Origin: Colius striatus | Lineage: Eukaryota; Chordata; Aves; Coliiformes; Coliidae | Direction: 5' to 3' | DNA length: 64,000 nucleotides | Assembly: GCF_028858725.1 (NCBI RefSeq) | Contig: NC_084760.1 | Location: 9,746,867-9,810,866 of the forward strand | The notes under the pieces: generated by a model | Databases searched by the model: none | Seen by the model: the letters and a program-made list of their open reading frames with translations, nothing else | Told to the model about the DNA's origin: nothing | Program-made: the position numbers and the translations under genes | In this document: piece by piece, positions 46,381 to 59,700 of the stretch | Layout of the letters: the number at the start of each line of letters is the position of its first letter | Position numbering within the stretch: the first letter of the stretch is position 1

Positions 46381-48409
46381 CTGGTCTGGAAGGAAGAAGT
46401 GGCTACCCAATGTGATGGTAAAGATATGATGCTTTGTGAAAATGGGTGTCTTCACCACCAGCTCCCACCAGCTCCTGCTGTCAGATCACTGGGATTTTGG
46501 AAGAAAGTCCTGGTTTTTTGAGCAAACAAAGAAACAGGGAAACTAGAATAAGGTGGCATGTGGTCTGTTTGTAGAAGAGGTGATATGACACAGCATTTGG
46601 GAGACAACATCAGGGCAGAGCCATGGATATCTCATCCAGTCCTAAGGGTGTGGATATGCTCTCTCTTACCTCAAACTGGCTCTGCTACCCAGTATATGTG
46701 GAGTGAGGAGTGAGATAGACTCAAGTGAGAAGGGGTGGCAGTATCGTACCAATTAGTCCTAGACCTGATAGATGCCTGGACCATCATCCTATCTGCTAGC
46801 TAAACTGTGAATCACCTGTGCTCTTCTTCCCTAGTCAGTGACTGCTGTGTATATTTGGGAATATCATCTGAGGATAAATGGTTATTTTATATACAGGGCT
46901 TATGTACTTCACTGAAAAGCAACTTTTCCATGCTTATACGTGTGGCATGTGAAAAATGTTTGTCTGTAAAGCCTGGAGCTCAGAGATAAGCATAAGAGAT
47001 TTATTGTACTGCTAAATGTCACTTATTTTTCTGGTAAACACATGTTGTTTAATTGATGTCCTTCCTGAAATGCTTCTCTCCTGAGCTAACAGTTGCTCAA
47101 GAGTATTCTGATGATTAAATGTACACTGTATGGGACATTTCATACTTGTAAGTACTTCTTGTAATAGGCACTCAACTAAAGAAGAATGGAAAGAAAGTGT
47201 GCCATTTTGAACCACTTACTGAATGTAGGCTGTTTTTTTGTCCTCTGTTGACTTCAGGGGAAGTTGACAGTACTCTTTTTCACTTGAAACTCACGGGTCT
47301 CAGGCTCCTTGTGCACCAAGCTCTGGAGAAAAGCAAGCATCTTAAGACAAGGTAATTGTCTGCACAGTAAGGCTTTGATGCTGACCTTGACCTCTTCATT
47401 AGTAGATGTGAGACAGTCATATTTTCTTCAAACTCTGCTTCTTCTTTGAGTTTTGTTGGAAACCATGTGAAATCTAATGGCTTTGGCACTGCTGCTGGAA
47501 ACTGCAATTTGTTAAATCATGTAGGTACCCAGGTTACCTCTACGGCCAGTAGAGAAAAATACATCCCTGTACAGGGGTCATTTGTGTCCTTGTTACATAG
47601 TGAAGAAGACTACATGAGCAGCTCAGGTGCCTCGTTGCTGGATGGCCAAAACTAGATGAAACAAATCCCACCTGAAAGTTCCCTGCAGAACCAACTGGTG
47701 AGATGAACCTCCAAGTGCTGCCACCACCTATATATATGATGACTGTAGAGTGGTGCACACCCTGTTGAGCCCTGCTCAGCTTGCTAGTTTGGGCTCTGCA
47801 GTAGCACTGCTGGAGCTTAAGGCAGAGATGAGGACATAGATGAAGAAGAGGGGGTTGGTGGTGCCTCAAGGAGGGGTCTGAAGGCACAGGAGATGCAGAC
47901 CACTGAGGAGCCCAGGAGGCAGACCCTGGGTGAGGGTGCAGGCAGGAGGTAATGGTGAAGACTGTTGTTAAATATCTTCTTTTGCAGTGCAGTGTTTCCT
48001 GCACCAAACACCAAATGTCTGTCTACAGGCAAACTTTTTGGCTTGCTTCCCATACATTTTTGTGCAGCCAAAGTTTACTCAGCAAATATTAATATTAAGC
48101 AAATATGCAATTTTCTGTCAGCAAACACTCAGCAGAAGCTGGAGTATTAACTATTAGTGCCTTCTTTCATGACTAAACTGAGCAGAAGAGGTCTCAGGGG
48201 GTCTGTGAAGCAATTGCAGTCTTCAGATTAGAAGCCTTAACAACACATGACATTTTGATGGAAAATTCTCTGACCATAATGTCTGAATAGTTGTAATCTG
48301 TTTATGGGCAAGACATAAGCAGAGTAGGAAGGAAGATTTGTCAGGTTATAAGTGTTCAGAGGCTGCTGCAAAGAACAGTGCATTTTTTTTCTCTCTTTGT
48401 GGTAAATGG
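46381..48409. other. Intergenic, nothing recognised
   Basis: No gene was recognised. A 155-codon minus-strand open frame at 47540-48007 is Pro/Ser/His-rich with no domain, codon pattern or splice signal to support it. Confidence 0.4.
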
Positions 48410-48660
48410 GATTAAAAGCAACATTCTCCAGTTGCAGCAAGGGAGATTTAGGTTAGACAGTGAATAAAGCTTTCTGGTGCTGAAGGAAATGAAACAGGGA
48501 AATAGGCTGTCTGAGGAAGATGAGACATCCCCACCAGTTGAGGACTTGAAGAACAGATTGGACATACATTTGTCAGAAGTGACATGGCAGCAGGTCACCC
48601 TGCATGAGGTTAGGAAATGGATGAGGCCCTTCCAGCCTTATGGTCTGCTGGCTGGCTGAA
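48410..48660 (+). mobile_element. Possible old CR1 LINE 3' fragment
   Basis: CAGCAAGGGAGATTTAGGTT, AATAGGCTGTCTGAGGAAG, GAGGACTTGAAGAACAGATT and GAGGCCCTTCCAGCCTTATG follow the order of a diverged CR1 3' end (AAGGGAGATT..., ...GGCTGCC, ...GGATTT.AAGA..., ...TTCCAGCC). There is no octamer tail. Confidence 0.5.
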
Positions 48661-51375
48661 ATGGACTATCTGCTAGGAACAAGTTTGTTGGCATCAACAC
48701 CCCAGCAATGTGTTTGTCAGACTGTTAGACCACTGTGAGTACAAACAGTAAGCCTAATGGCCATGAGTTTAACACTTCATGTTTAGTTGGGGTTCATTTC
48801 CTAAAACAAAGTGAGGGATTGGGGAATCTGTTGAAAAATGTTATCTTCAAAGGCCTGAGCATAACATTTGCTGCTTCTAATAGTGCTTCTAATAGTGACT
48901 GTAGTTCATACAGGACTACACTTTCTAAAGAACTATGTGAGGTTATTAGTTGTTTTTGAAGTATGAGTTATCCTTCATTCAGGTAGGACCTGAGTGGTGT
49001 AAGATAGGCCTCTGTAAATTACAGCATCTCTCTGTATGGTGTATGACGAGGTCCTGTGTATGGTGCCCCTTCCCCATGTGCTTCCTGTATATCCCTTTTT
49101 GTCTCCCCCTCTCTAACTGAGCTTTTAAACAGTCTCTCACTGAGCTTTTGAACAGAGCCTCAGATGACAAGATGTAAGTCCCTTTCAGAAGCCAAAGCTG
49201 TGTCCAAGGTGGTCAGCTGGCTGGGCAAGGGCCCATGGTGTGTGAAATGCATGGTTTGGTCACGGTGATCCAAGCAGCCTCCTCATCTCTGGCTGGTTTT
49301 GTAGTTAGTACCAGCTGACCTTTGGCAACCAAAACCTTTGCTTGACAGCATCAGGTGGGAAATGACAATATGGCCAGTCTCCTAGTGATAACTATGATTG
49401 CTGGGATGTCAGAATGGTGGTAAATATGCTGGCAAAATCATCGTCATCATTACACCCTAGGTGTCAGTGTGGGTACATCTTAGAGAACAAAATAGAGGAT
49501 GCTAGAGTGCTATTTGAAAATGATGTTGTGTGTGAAATGTGGCAGTGACTGGTGGGGCCCTAGCATATGAGGAGATTGCTCTTCCCATGCCTGCAATAAC
49601 TCCTGGTTTGCTTTGAGAGGTATGGGGTGGACTATAGGTATTTAGTCAATAGCTCCAAAATAGCAGGGCATATTGCTCACAGGGGAGAGGATGGTGAGGC
49701 CTGGCCTAGGACAGGAGGGAACAAGCTGGAGAGGCAGTAGATGACAGTATGACATGAACTTGCTGATGGTTAGCTCCTAATATGAGATAGTGGGGAGGGA
49801 GGTGTGGGAAACTGATGTGACCAGCTTTCAGAAGAGAGCAATTACTCTTATCTGTATGGGGATTGACAATTGGGCACTGGTGAGCTGCCACTACAAAGCT
49901 GTGGTGGCTGCAGGACCATGATGATCTACATTCTCAAATTAGTGGCCTAGCACACTCCCAAACCAGAATTACCAAGTAGTCCCCACAGGGTGCTTGTGAT
50001 GGGTTCATAATGGTCAAGACGTTGTAGGTCTACAACTCACAGCAACAATGGGCCTGCCAATGGGCCTACAGCTCCTGCCAATGGGCCATGCTTCTGCTAT
50101 GTGAAAGAATGGCTGACTGTTGCTACTATCAATGCTGGGCCTTCAGCTCCTAAGATGCCTCTGGGCTATCTGTAGTACAGATGACAGAGAGCATAGTGGC
50201 ATGACTCCCATGTACCTGGAGTGTGCACAGATTTCCTGCTGCTTTTCTGTCCTTTTTGGACAGAAAACAATGACTGGCTTTGTTTACATCCCTTTTTCCT
50301 GTGTGCTCATGTATTCACTGCAAAATGATAGCTATTTCCTTCACATATACTCTCACCTTTACTTCCTTGGGTAGCCTTGCTGTTTCCAGCACCCTATTGT
50401 TCCAGCACACATGACTGTCTTGAAGAACTTCAGTAAAAAATACTTTCATGCAATTCAAAGAAAGACCAAAGCAAATGCTTAAGGAGAAAAAGAAGAAAAC
50501 TGCCTATCTCTGGAAGACAGGCTGTTCACACACATAGTGTTTGTTAAAGGCTTGATTTTAAAAAGGTCAAGCTAGAAAAGTCATTCCTGGCTGACCATGT
50601 TTCAAGTGTTCAAGTGTGTATGTGCAGTTGCCTACGGGCAAAGTAGGAGTGCAAGCTCCCATTGGAGACAATGAGAATCTAGGGTTTAGTTCAGTTGCCC
50701 ACAGATAGGCATCTAGTGATATCTGAGATGCCTTAAAGCATCCTGCTGTTTCTTTGCAAAGGTACAGATCTGTGAGGCCTATGTCATGGCTGGGCACACT
50801 CTTCCAGGATGAAATGAATCACAACTCCTGGCTGCAAAGGCTGTGTTAGACAGATCTCTCTTGGCTGTAAAGGGAGCAGACAAACCCAGCACACACGTAG
50901 GTACTTGTCAATGTACATCAAAAGTTTTGTGTCTTCATGTGTAGCCAGATCCTGTCCTGTCTATTTCCATTCCAGACACTTCCAATCTCAGCCTCATTAG
51001 GCAGGGGATATGATGCAGCTTTGACTATTTGAGATTTCAGCTCTATGCTCTCTTGTTTAAGCAGAGACTTACCTGAAACAATCAGAACTTTCATTTGTTT
51101 TTTGTCTTTAGAAGACAAAGTGTTCATGAATTGAGCACCAAAAAAGCACTGGGTCAGTGAAATTTCTATACCCCAGAAAGCCAAGTGCTACATTTCCTGT
51201 TCCAGCAAGAAAATGACCTTCCTGTAAGTCATAATGTAGCAATTACATTGACAGGAATTAGAAAAAAATAAGTGGCAAAGCTGTTTTAGAGCCAATGAGA
51301 GGTCTCACAGCTGTGGAAGCTTTTGGGTTTTGCTCTTTAATTAATTAATGTGGCTTCTTAAGATGCTGGCTTGTC
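48661..51375. other. Intergenic, nothing recognised
   Basis: No gene was recognised. A small local duplication with CCAATGGGCC repeats lies at 50048-50090. Other open frames are short and unsupported. Confidence 0.4.
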
Positions 51376-53175
51376 AGTTGCTGGCCTAAAATGACAGGTA
51401 GGTTTAAAAGAGCATGAAATTGTGCTGCTGGACCTGGTACTGACGAATAAGGAGGGCCTGGTTGGGGATGTGAAGGTTGGAGGCAACCTCTGCTGCAGTG
51501 ACCATGAGATGGTAGAGTTCAAGATCCTGTGTGGAAGGGGCAGAACACAAAGCAGGACCGTGACCCTGGATTTCAGGTGAGCTGACTTTGACTTCTTCAA
51601 AGATCTACTTGGACGGATCTCATGGGATATGATTCTAGAAGACAGAAGTGCCAATGAGAGCTGGTCAATCTTCAAGCATTACTTCCTCCAAACCCATGAT
51701 CAGTGTGTCCCAATGTGCAAGAAAGGAGGAAAAGGAGGTAGGAGGCCTCCATGGATGAGCAAGGATCTGCTGGGACTACTCAGGCAGAAAGCAGTCATCT
51801 ATGAGAGGTGGAAACAGGGGCTGGCTTCTTGGGAAGAGTATAAGAACATTGCCAGGGCATGCAGGGGTGCAACTAGGAAGGCTAGAGCCCTTCTAGAATT
51901 AAATGTAGCCAGGGATGTTAAGGACAGCAATAAGGCATTTTTCAAGTACATCAGCAGCAGAAGGATGGTGAGGGGGAATGTGGGCCCGCTGCTAAATGCT
52001 GAGGCTGCCCTGGTGTCTGAGGATGCAGAGAAGGCTGAAGTACTGAATGCCTTCTTTGCTTCAGTCTTTAAGGCCAAGGCTGACCCTCGGGAAGCCCAAT
52101 CTAGCAAGGATAACAGGATGGCCAGGACAGCAGAGCACTGGCCTGGGTGGAAGAGGAAGAGGTTAAAGACTTGTTGGCTAAGCTTAAGGCTCACAAGTCA
52201 ATGGGTGCTGATGGGATGTGTCCTAGAGTTCTGAGGGAGCTAGCTGATGTGATTGCTAAGCCTCTCTCTATCATTTTTGAACAATCATGGAGGACAGGTG
52301 AGGTGCCTGAGGACTGGAGAAAGGCCAATGTCACGCCAGTCTGCAAAAAGGGTAAGAAGGACGACCCAGGAAACTCCAGGCTGGTCAGTCTCACCTCCAT
52401 CCCTGGAAATGTGATGGAACAACTCATCCTGAAGGATAAGATGGTTGTCAGGGGGAGTCAACATGGCTTCACCAAGGGGAAATCCTGTTTGACCAACCTG
52501 ATAGCCTTCTATGAGTGCATAACCAGCTGGCTAGATGAGGGGAGAGCAGTGGATGTCATCTACCTTGACTTCAGCAAGGCTTTTGACACTGTCTCCCACA
52601 ACATCCTCATCAGAAAGCTCAGGCAGTGTGGCTTGGGTGAGTGGACAGTGAGGTGGATGGAGAGCTGGCTGAATGACAGAGCCCAGAGGGTGGTGATCAA
52701 TGGCACAGAGTCGAGTTGGAGGCCTGTGGCCAGTGGAGTTCCACAGGGATGGGTTCTGGGTCCAGTCTTGTTCAACATCTTCATCAACAACCTGGATGAG
52801 GGGACAGAGTGTACCCTCAGCAAGTTCCCTGATGGCACCAAACTGGGAGGACTGGCTGATTCTCCAGAGGCTGTGCTGCCATTCAGCAGGATCTTGACCA
52901 GCTTGAGAGTTGGGCAGAGAGGAACCTCCTGAGGTTCAACAAGGACAAGTGCAGAGTCCTGCATCTGGGGAGGAACAACCCCATGCACCAGGACAGGCTG
53001 GGGACTGACCTGCTGGAGAGCTGCTCTGCAGAGAGAGACCTGGGAGTGCTGGTTGATAACCATGAGCCAGCAATGTGCCCTCGTGGCCAAGAAGGCCAAT
53101 GGCATCCTGGGATGCATCGAGAAGAGTGTGGCTAGCAGGTCAAGGGAGGTTATTTTCCCTCTCTACTCTGCCCTG
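51376..53175 (+). pseudogene. CR1 LINE ORF2 pseudogene (endonuclease end plus reverse transcriptase)
   Basis: The longest retroelement reading frame here. It opens at the end of the endonuclease domain (LLDLVLTNKEGL..., then CCSDHEMVEFKIL, about 51430-51535). Two long frames follow, 51629-52234 and 52147-52932, offset by one frameshift near 52145. They contain the linker (PPWMSKDLLGLLRQK), finger motifs ([20 protein letters not shown]), motif A ([15 protein letters not shown], 52558-52602) and motif B ([17 protein letters not shown], 52732-52782). The catalytic C box, normally FADD, reads FPDG (about 52826-52837), so the second catalytic aspartate is lost and the enzyme would be dead. Further frameshifts follow 52932. 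The element stops abruptly near 53175, after CTCTACTCTGCCCTGGTGAG, without a CR1 3' tail. It has lost its 5' part and, unusually, its 3' end. Confidence 0.93.
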
Positions 53176-53264
53176 GTGAGAAGCTGGAGATTTGCCCTCA
53201 GGGCCATGGCAGAGTCCATTGTAGCTGGATGAATAAGGAACAGGCTTTGGCAGGAGGTTCACTT

Positions 53265-53706
53265 AGAATCATAGAACCATTTGACTTGGAAAGGACCTCT
53301 AAGATCAAGTCCAACCACTAACCTCACATTGCCAGGCCCATCACTAAACTAAAGCATATCCCTCAACACCTCATCTATGTGTCTTTTAAATATCTCCAGG
53401 GATAGTAACTCCACCACCTCCCTGGGCAGCCTGTTGCAGTGTTTAACAACCCTCTTGGTGAAAAACGTCTTCCTAATGTCCAATCTAAACCTCCCCTGGT
53501 GCAACTTCACTCCATTTCCTCTTGTCCTGTCATTCATTACTGGGTTGAAGAGACTGATCCACACCTCACTACAACCTCTTTTCAGATAATTGTAGAGAGT
53601 GATCATGTGTCTTCTCAGCCTCTTCTTCTCCAGGCTAAAAAAACTCAGCTCCCTCAGCTGCTCCTCATAAGACTTGTTCTCCAGACCCTTCACCAGCTTT
53701 GTTGCC
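53265..53706 (-). mobile_element. CR1 LINE 3' fragment
   Basis: Reversed tail AGAATCATAGAACCATTTG, then TTGCCAGGCCCATCACTAAA, CTCCCTGGGCAGCCTGTTGC and TCTAAACCTCCCCTGGTGCA, into the late ORF2 region (minus-strand [15 protein letters not shown] near 53690-53645). It is the same subfamily as the copies at 2133 and 18505. It lies 90 bases from the truncated ORF2 relic, pointing the other way. Confidence 0.93.
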
Positions 53707-56700
53707 TGTTTTCCATCCCTCTGTTTTCCTCTCAGTGTATTATCACCACTCTGAAGTCACACTCTTGTGCAGAGGAAGACAATACTTGACAGCTGTGAAT
53801 TAAACTCAGACTTGAGCTGTGTCAGTGTTCAAGGTGAGTGGAGAGTCCCTGACAAGTGCCATGGGAGTGGGCAGTGCAGCCCATGCCTACTCTGTCATGG
53901 CCTGATATTGGGACTGGGGCCAGGCAACCCTTTTCTGCCACCTGTGCTGGGATCTGTGTGGGGACACGCAATTACATCTGCCTCTAGCTGCTGGCCTGTG
54001 AAGGACGAAGGACTTCTTATTAGAAGACTATGCCTTTTAGCTCAGATGACAGCAGCCCATGGTTTTTCTGCTGCTGATGGCAATTCTGTCCCTGATGTTG
54101 CATAATGTCCCTGATGTAAAAGCATAATACATTTCACCTGCCAAATCTCCAGCTTGCTTAGCTTTTCCCTTGTCATTCTAGTGACAGAAGGGTTGATCTC
54201 AGGGTACTACAAAATGCAGAATGTTCTTGCAGATATAGACCTGCTGAGCAATACATAGAGGACATGTAGGATGCAAATCAAGAGGGCAAATCAACCCTTA
54301 TCCTGGGTATGTTCTGCCTCTGCTGGTGTTTCACATCCTGCTGCTCACATTTGCTGTGGCTTTTGGTTAACAGATTGAGGAATGTACATTCTAACGCACG
54401 TGCTGCTGCTGAAGTCAAACTGAGCCATTGGATCTCAGATAATGGCTCACAGTACAATATTAGTCCAATGGGGTAACAGGGAAATGTGTGGAAAAGGGAG
54501 GAAATAGAGATATGGAATCAAGAAAAGACCTCTCATCTAAAATACCCATCAATCAGTCACTGTTGGTTACTGTACTTCTGAAGGGCAGATCATAAGTCAC
54601 ATTTCCAAGCAACCTTTTTGTGCATCAAGAGACTGATTCAAAGGCAACTGGAGGCAGTGCCAGATCTACCACTGACCTGTGTGACTTTGGATCCAGTTCC
54701 CAAAATTCTGTGGGCATACTCTATGTAAAATTTGAACATGACAAGTACATCACCATACTCTGGAACTTCTCAAAACAAATTCAGCAGATACTCGACAGGC
54801 TGTTTATTCAATATAGAAATAATTGTGATGTCCAAAGGCAGTGCAATTGTCCCACAGGACCTCCAGCCTTTGTGTGCTGTCAGTCATCACCATTGGGCTG
54901 AATGTGCTGGCTCTATCAGGCACCATCAGCAATGACTGGTTTTCCAAGGAGGCAGAGGAAAAGGAGCAAAGAGCAAAGGTGCTGAGAGGATGAAAATTAG
55001 CCAGGAGAGCCAATGGGAGCTGCTTAGTGCTCTGTGCCCTGTGAGCTATCTCATGTGCTTTAACATGCCTAACTGCTGCTAAATGCCATGACTGCTCTTG
55101 GTGGTTGCCACAAGGCACATTTAAGTGTGAGCTAAGCTATGGGTTGTGACTAAAACCCCCTTATTTCATACTTGTGCCCACCCAGAGTGGGGTGAGCACC
55201 AAGACCACCAGCCTGTGGTTGCTTTGGGGATGTACTGGCATCTCAGCTTGCAGTTCCCCAGACTGAGGGGAGAAAGATCTTTTGGTCTCCTCCATTACAT
55301 TTTCTCAGCTATTCAAGCTGGGCACTGAGCTGAGAATTGCTGTCACCAAAATAAGCCCTTTAAAGACAGATAAGGCCTTGTCAATTGTTGCAATGGTTAT
55401 GGCAACGCCTTCTTTTACAGTGGGTTTGAACCTCCTGCTTGGTAGTGCTTTGCTCAGTAGAAAATCAGGTCTTGTTAGTCTGCCTTAGGGTATAGGGAGG
55501 ATTAGAAGCTGTCCCCATCATGGCTGTTTTACTCTTGAGTTGGTCTGTTATTGTCCTGGCAATATGTGCTTCCCTGCAGTATGAAGAAGGACTTGATGGC
55601 AGAAAGAAGGCCAACTGAACATAGCAAAGGCATCCGTGTAACACAAGCTAATATGTCCTTTCTATATTAGCTGGCACTGCTGGTCAAGATGCTGTGGAGG
55701 GATACTTATCCCAGCAGGGATAAGTAGCACATGCTGAGTCCAGGCAGATCTGCTCTCCCAGGGCTCTCTGCTGCAAGCCAGAGTGCAGCCACTGGTGTGG
55801 AGCAGGTCTGACATGCTGGACCACGCTGCCAGGAGAGGGATAGTGGTGGCCTCAGGGCTGTGTGCCACTGAGAGATGCCTAGGTCATGATGCTGATGCAG
55901 GCACCTTGTTTGCTGTCACTTGTCTGGATGCCTCTCCTTCTCTGTCATCTGTGTGCTGGTGCAATGGGGTCAGGGAATACAGCCCCAGCCACTCAGTGAA
56001 CAAATCCGAGGAGACAGTGTCCTGTCCTTCACACTCCCCACAATTCTATGTTTGCTCTGAGAGTCCCTGTGGGCAAATGTGGCAGCGGCAGCTTGGGTGG
56101 GGACAGACAGGGACCAGGGCTCTAAGGAGAATAGGAAGGGATGGAGCTTCCTACCCATCTTAATTAAAACCACAGATAACCTGCTCTTTAGCAAGCAGCA
56201 AAACTGCTATAGTGAAAAATTAAAGGATTATGATCTGTGACTTGTGCATATGTGCTTAATTTTGGAATCCTGGATTAACTCCTGTGACCTAATTGGACTA
56301 TTTAATTCCCTTCTGTTTGCTTCAGAATGAACATCTGATCACAAATCTCCTGAAACTGCAAAAATAAGAGGTAGAGTTATTCTGAATTTAAGAAAAATGA
56401 TTCTATTTCTCACACTCAGACTTAGCAATACCAGAATGAGGAGCTGCACAGGAATATGCATGAATGAAAACAAAGCTCTAGCTGATAGGCTTGATTTTAA
56501 TGTTCAGTTTTTCCAATTTAAACACTCTCAAGGTGCTAGCCTGATTTTTTCTATTTATTTATTGGAGAAATAAGCTTGTTGAGGTTCTCCCAGCACTCTG
56601 GCAGCCTGTCAGCCTGTTCCTCCTATAAAGGACTGAGATATTATACCTAATGGCATCACAGAAGTGGAAGTCATTTTGTGGAACTTTCTATTCCCCTGAA

Positions 56701-59700
56701 AAAGATTGTTGTAGAAAGCTTTGGAGAGAAATAATTTTTTTACTGCAAAATCCACTGGAAGGTCACTCTGTTTGTTGCAGGTAGTTCAGGCACGGGTGTG
56801 TGATTTTGTGTTTTGCTTCTTAATGGTCCTTTAAAACTAAATAGCCAGAAGCTGGGTCCTTCCAAATGATGTGCAAAATAACAATTTACAAAGGGATAGG
56901 AATCCTGTCCTCCCTCTTCTCATAAGTTAGGTTTTGGTTTTTGATTGACAAAATGTGTGTATTTTACAAAACAGGGCTGAAAGGAGCCTGTACTTTACGC
57001 CTCACCTCTCAGAAATGTGTCCATTTGCAGCCATGAAACGGGTATTAGAGGCACAGTGATTTAGAAGATTTGAGTACCACGATGACATGGGATCTTGCAC
57101 CAGATAGAAATGAGGGTGAGAATTTGTCATGCAGGAAATTAATCCACGAAAACTTCAGAGAGCTGATCTATATGCTAATGGATTTTAAGAATGCAGTGCA
57201 AGCAACTGGAAGAGGATGAAATATGGGGGAGAGGTGGGAGGAGTAGAGTGGTGCAAGGGGGCATTTCCAACACTGCTTATTGCATCTGGGATCTGTGTTA
57301 CCTGTGACTTCAGTTTCTACTGATTGAGTCCCCATGGGAGACAAGAGGGGAATTATTAAAGAGAGATCTTAAAAAACTCACGATGCATGGGAACACATTG
57401 TGGTGTATTATGCAGCACCTTTCGTTTGGAACACTCTTGATGCACATTAGAAATCTGATTTGTAGTAAAACTGCAATAAAATAGTAGCAGAAGCCACGCA
57501 GAGCAGTGCTATGGAAGACAGCCTGTAATCTGATCTCCTAAAATCAAGAGCAGGGTGATGCTTAGGTGCTGTGTATATGGACACAGCATGAAGTAGCCTT
57601 GCTTCTTGATACATGTTACTAGATGCCATTGTGGTTCTGAGGAAAGATGCAAAGGAAAGGAGACAGAGATAAGAAACATAGGGGAAAAAATAATGAACAG
57701 GAGACACAGACCAGTAGATCCTGAGATGAGGAAGAAAGAAAAGTTATCAGGAAGGAAAAAAATTGAAACAAATCACTCTTCCCTAGGTCTTTGAGCAGAG
57801 GTTCATATAATTTACCAATATATGTTTGTTTCCCATATGAATTCTTCCCAATCAAACTTTCTGAGCAGAGGAGTTATTGTGTGCTTGGGTGGGGACAGCT
57901 TCAGCCATGAGGAATTTTGTAAATTGTCCTCCAGGGCTGATAAGCACGGCAGGAGATCATTTCTAGTTTACATTAATTTGAATCTAGCAAATGGATAGTT
58001 TAGACTGAGTGGGAAGGAGTCATTTCATCATCTAATACCAGCTACGTGCAATCACCTACATGGGGTAAATGAAAAAGTAAAAATCCCCTGACAGCAGTAG
58101 GGGGGAAGGGAGCAATGTTGGCAGTAGATATGTACATAGCATAAGATAAAGAATGTGAAAGGATAATTTTACATCTGATCAACCTGGCATTTATTCAAAC
58201 AGATGTATTTTTTTAACAAAAACCCCATTCTCTTTGGCCTCAGGGGAAAAACAAATAGCAATTACAAAGGGAGTATGTGTTGTACTGGACTCTCATGAAA
58301 TACAACGTGTAGTATAATGGCTAGACCAATAAAAGGTACCAAAATATTTACTGTGTCCACTTAAACAACGAAGCAATTTAAGACAATTCTTCACACAGAT
58401 CATTTGGCTGTGTGAAACATGAGCGTGAAGCAGTCTGTTCCTGATGTTTGCAACGATTAAACAAGAGGCAGGCACAAGGACAATCTCTGCACTTGCACTG
58501 GAAGCCTGTGTTTCCCCTCAACACTGCAAGACTCTCAGCTTTTTGATAACTGGGATTGAAAATAATAGAGTGGAAATAGTGTCCTGAGAAATTTTTTCCT
58601 TAGTCTTTTCACATCTTGTCCCAAATAAAGCAACTTTCTTTTTCTGGGTCTTTTTTGCTTCCTTCTGGTACATGCAAAGGACGGAGTCTGCTGGCAGTAA
58701 AGAGAAATAAGAAGTGACAGCTTTGGAATACTGGACAGCTCAGGCATGTGGTAGCAAAGCCTGGGTAGTGACAGCTTTTTACATAAACTTGGTGAAACAG
58801 GGATTTTGTCTTAAACCCTTTTCAAAAGTTCAAGCTCACCACCTGTCTCATTCAGGAAGAACAACAAAATTAATCTCACGTGCTGAAAAAAGCTTGTACA
58901 TCGTTGTGGTGGAGAACCCCCAGCTTTAAAGGGATGTGGATGAGCCAAACCTAAGTTACTCAGGACATATGCAGCTCTTAACATCTTTTTGCAGTGTCAT
59001 GGGATGTGCTATGCACTAGAGAGTGACTGCTCACCTTGGGGGATGATGTGACCTATGTGAGGAAGATGGAGAAAACAGACAGACGATACACGCACAATAA
59101 TTCCTCCAGTGCCCATTGTTGTCTGGTTTCCTTTCAAAAATCATGTCAGACGGGGGTTTAAGAAAGTAAAAAACATCATTTGTGTGGAACAGGAGAGATG
59201 TTCCACTGCATGGAGACAAGGAGTTGTAGATTTTGCAGAGAAGGGAGGTGAGGCTGGTACAGGTAGAAGAGCAGGAGATGAATGCAACCCAGCTTACCCA
59301 TGCAGGTACAGGTGATGTTGACAGGTCCCTAAAATGATAATATGAGGGTCAATTTTAATGTGGTAGAAAGGGAACAACTAATAGGGTACAGAAGGAGAGT
59401 GACAATATTAAAATAGCAGATAAAAGAGAATTTGAAGAGTTTGGGTAAGCATTTCAAGAGTTGTGAGGAGAATGGATAGGCCGCCTGAGTGCAGTCTTCA
59501 AGGCTAGGGATGTATGAACTCACTCCAAAGCACTGATTGTGGGCAAAAAACTTCTGGGTACAGCCTGGCCACACATAAAAAAGAGTAAAACCTGACAGGC
59601 TTGAACATCCACAGTCACAGGAATCCTGATAAGAGTGCTGAGATGGAGGAAGAGAGCAGGTGCTCGCTCCAGTATGACCACAGTAAATTTATAGATTATG

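Noticed and set aside
47540-48007. 155-codon minus-strand open frame
   Set aside because: Pro/Ser/His-rich with no domain and no splice or promoter context. Frames of this length are expected occasionally in 64 kb.
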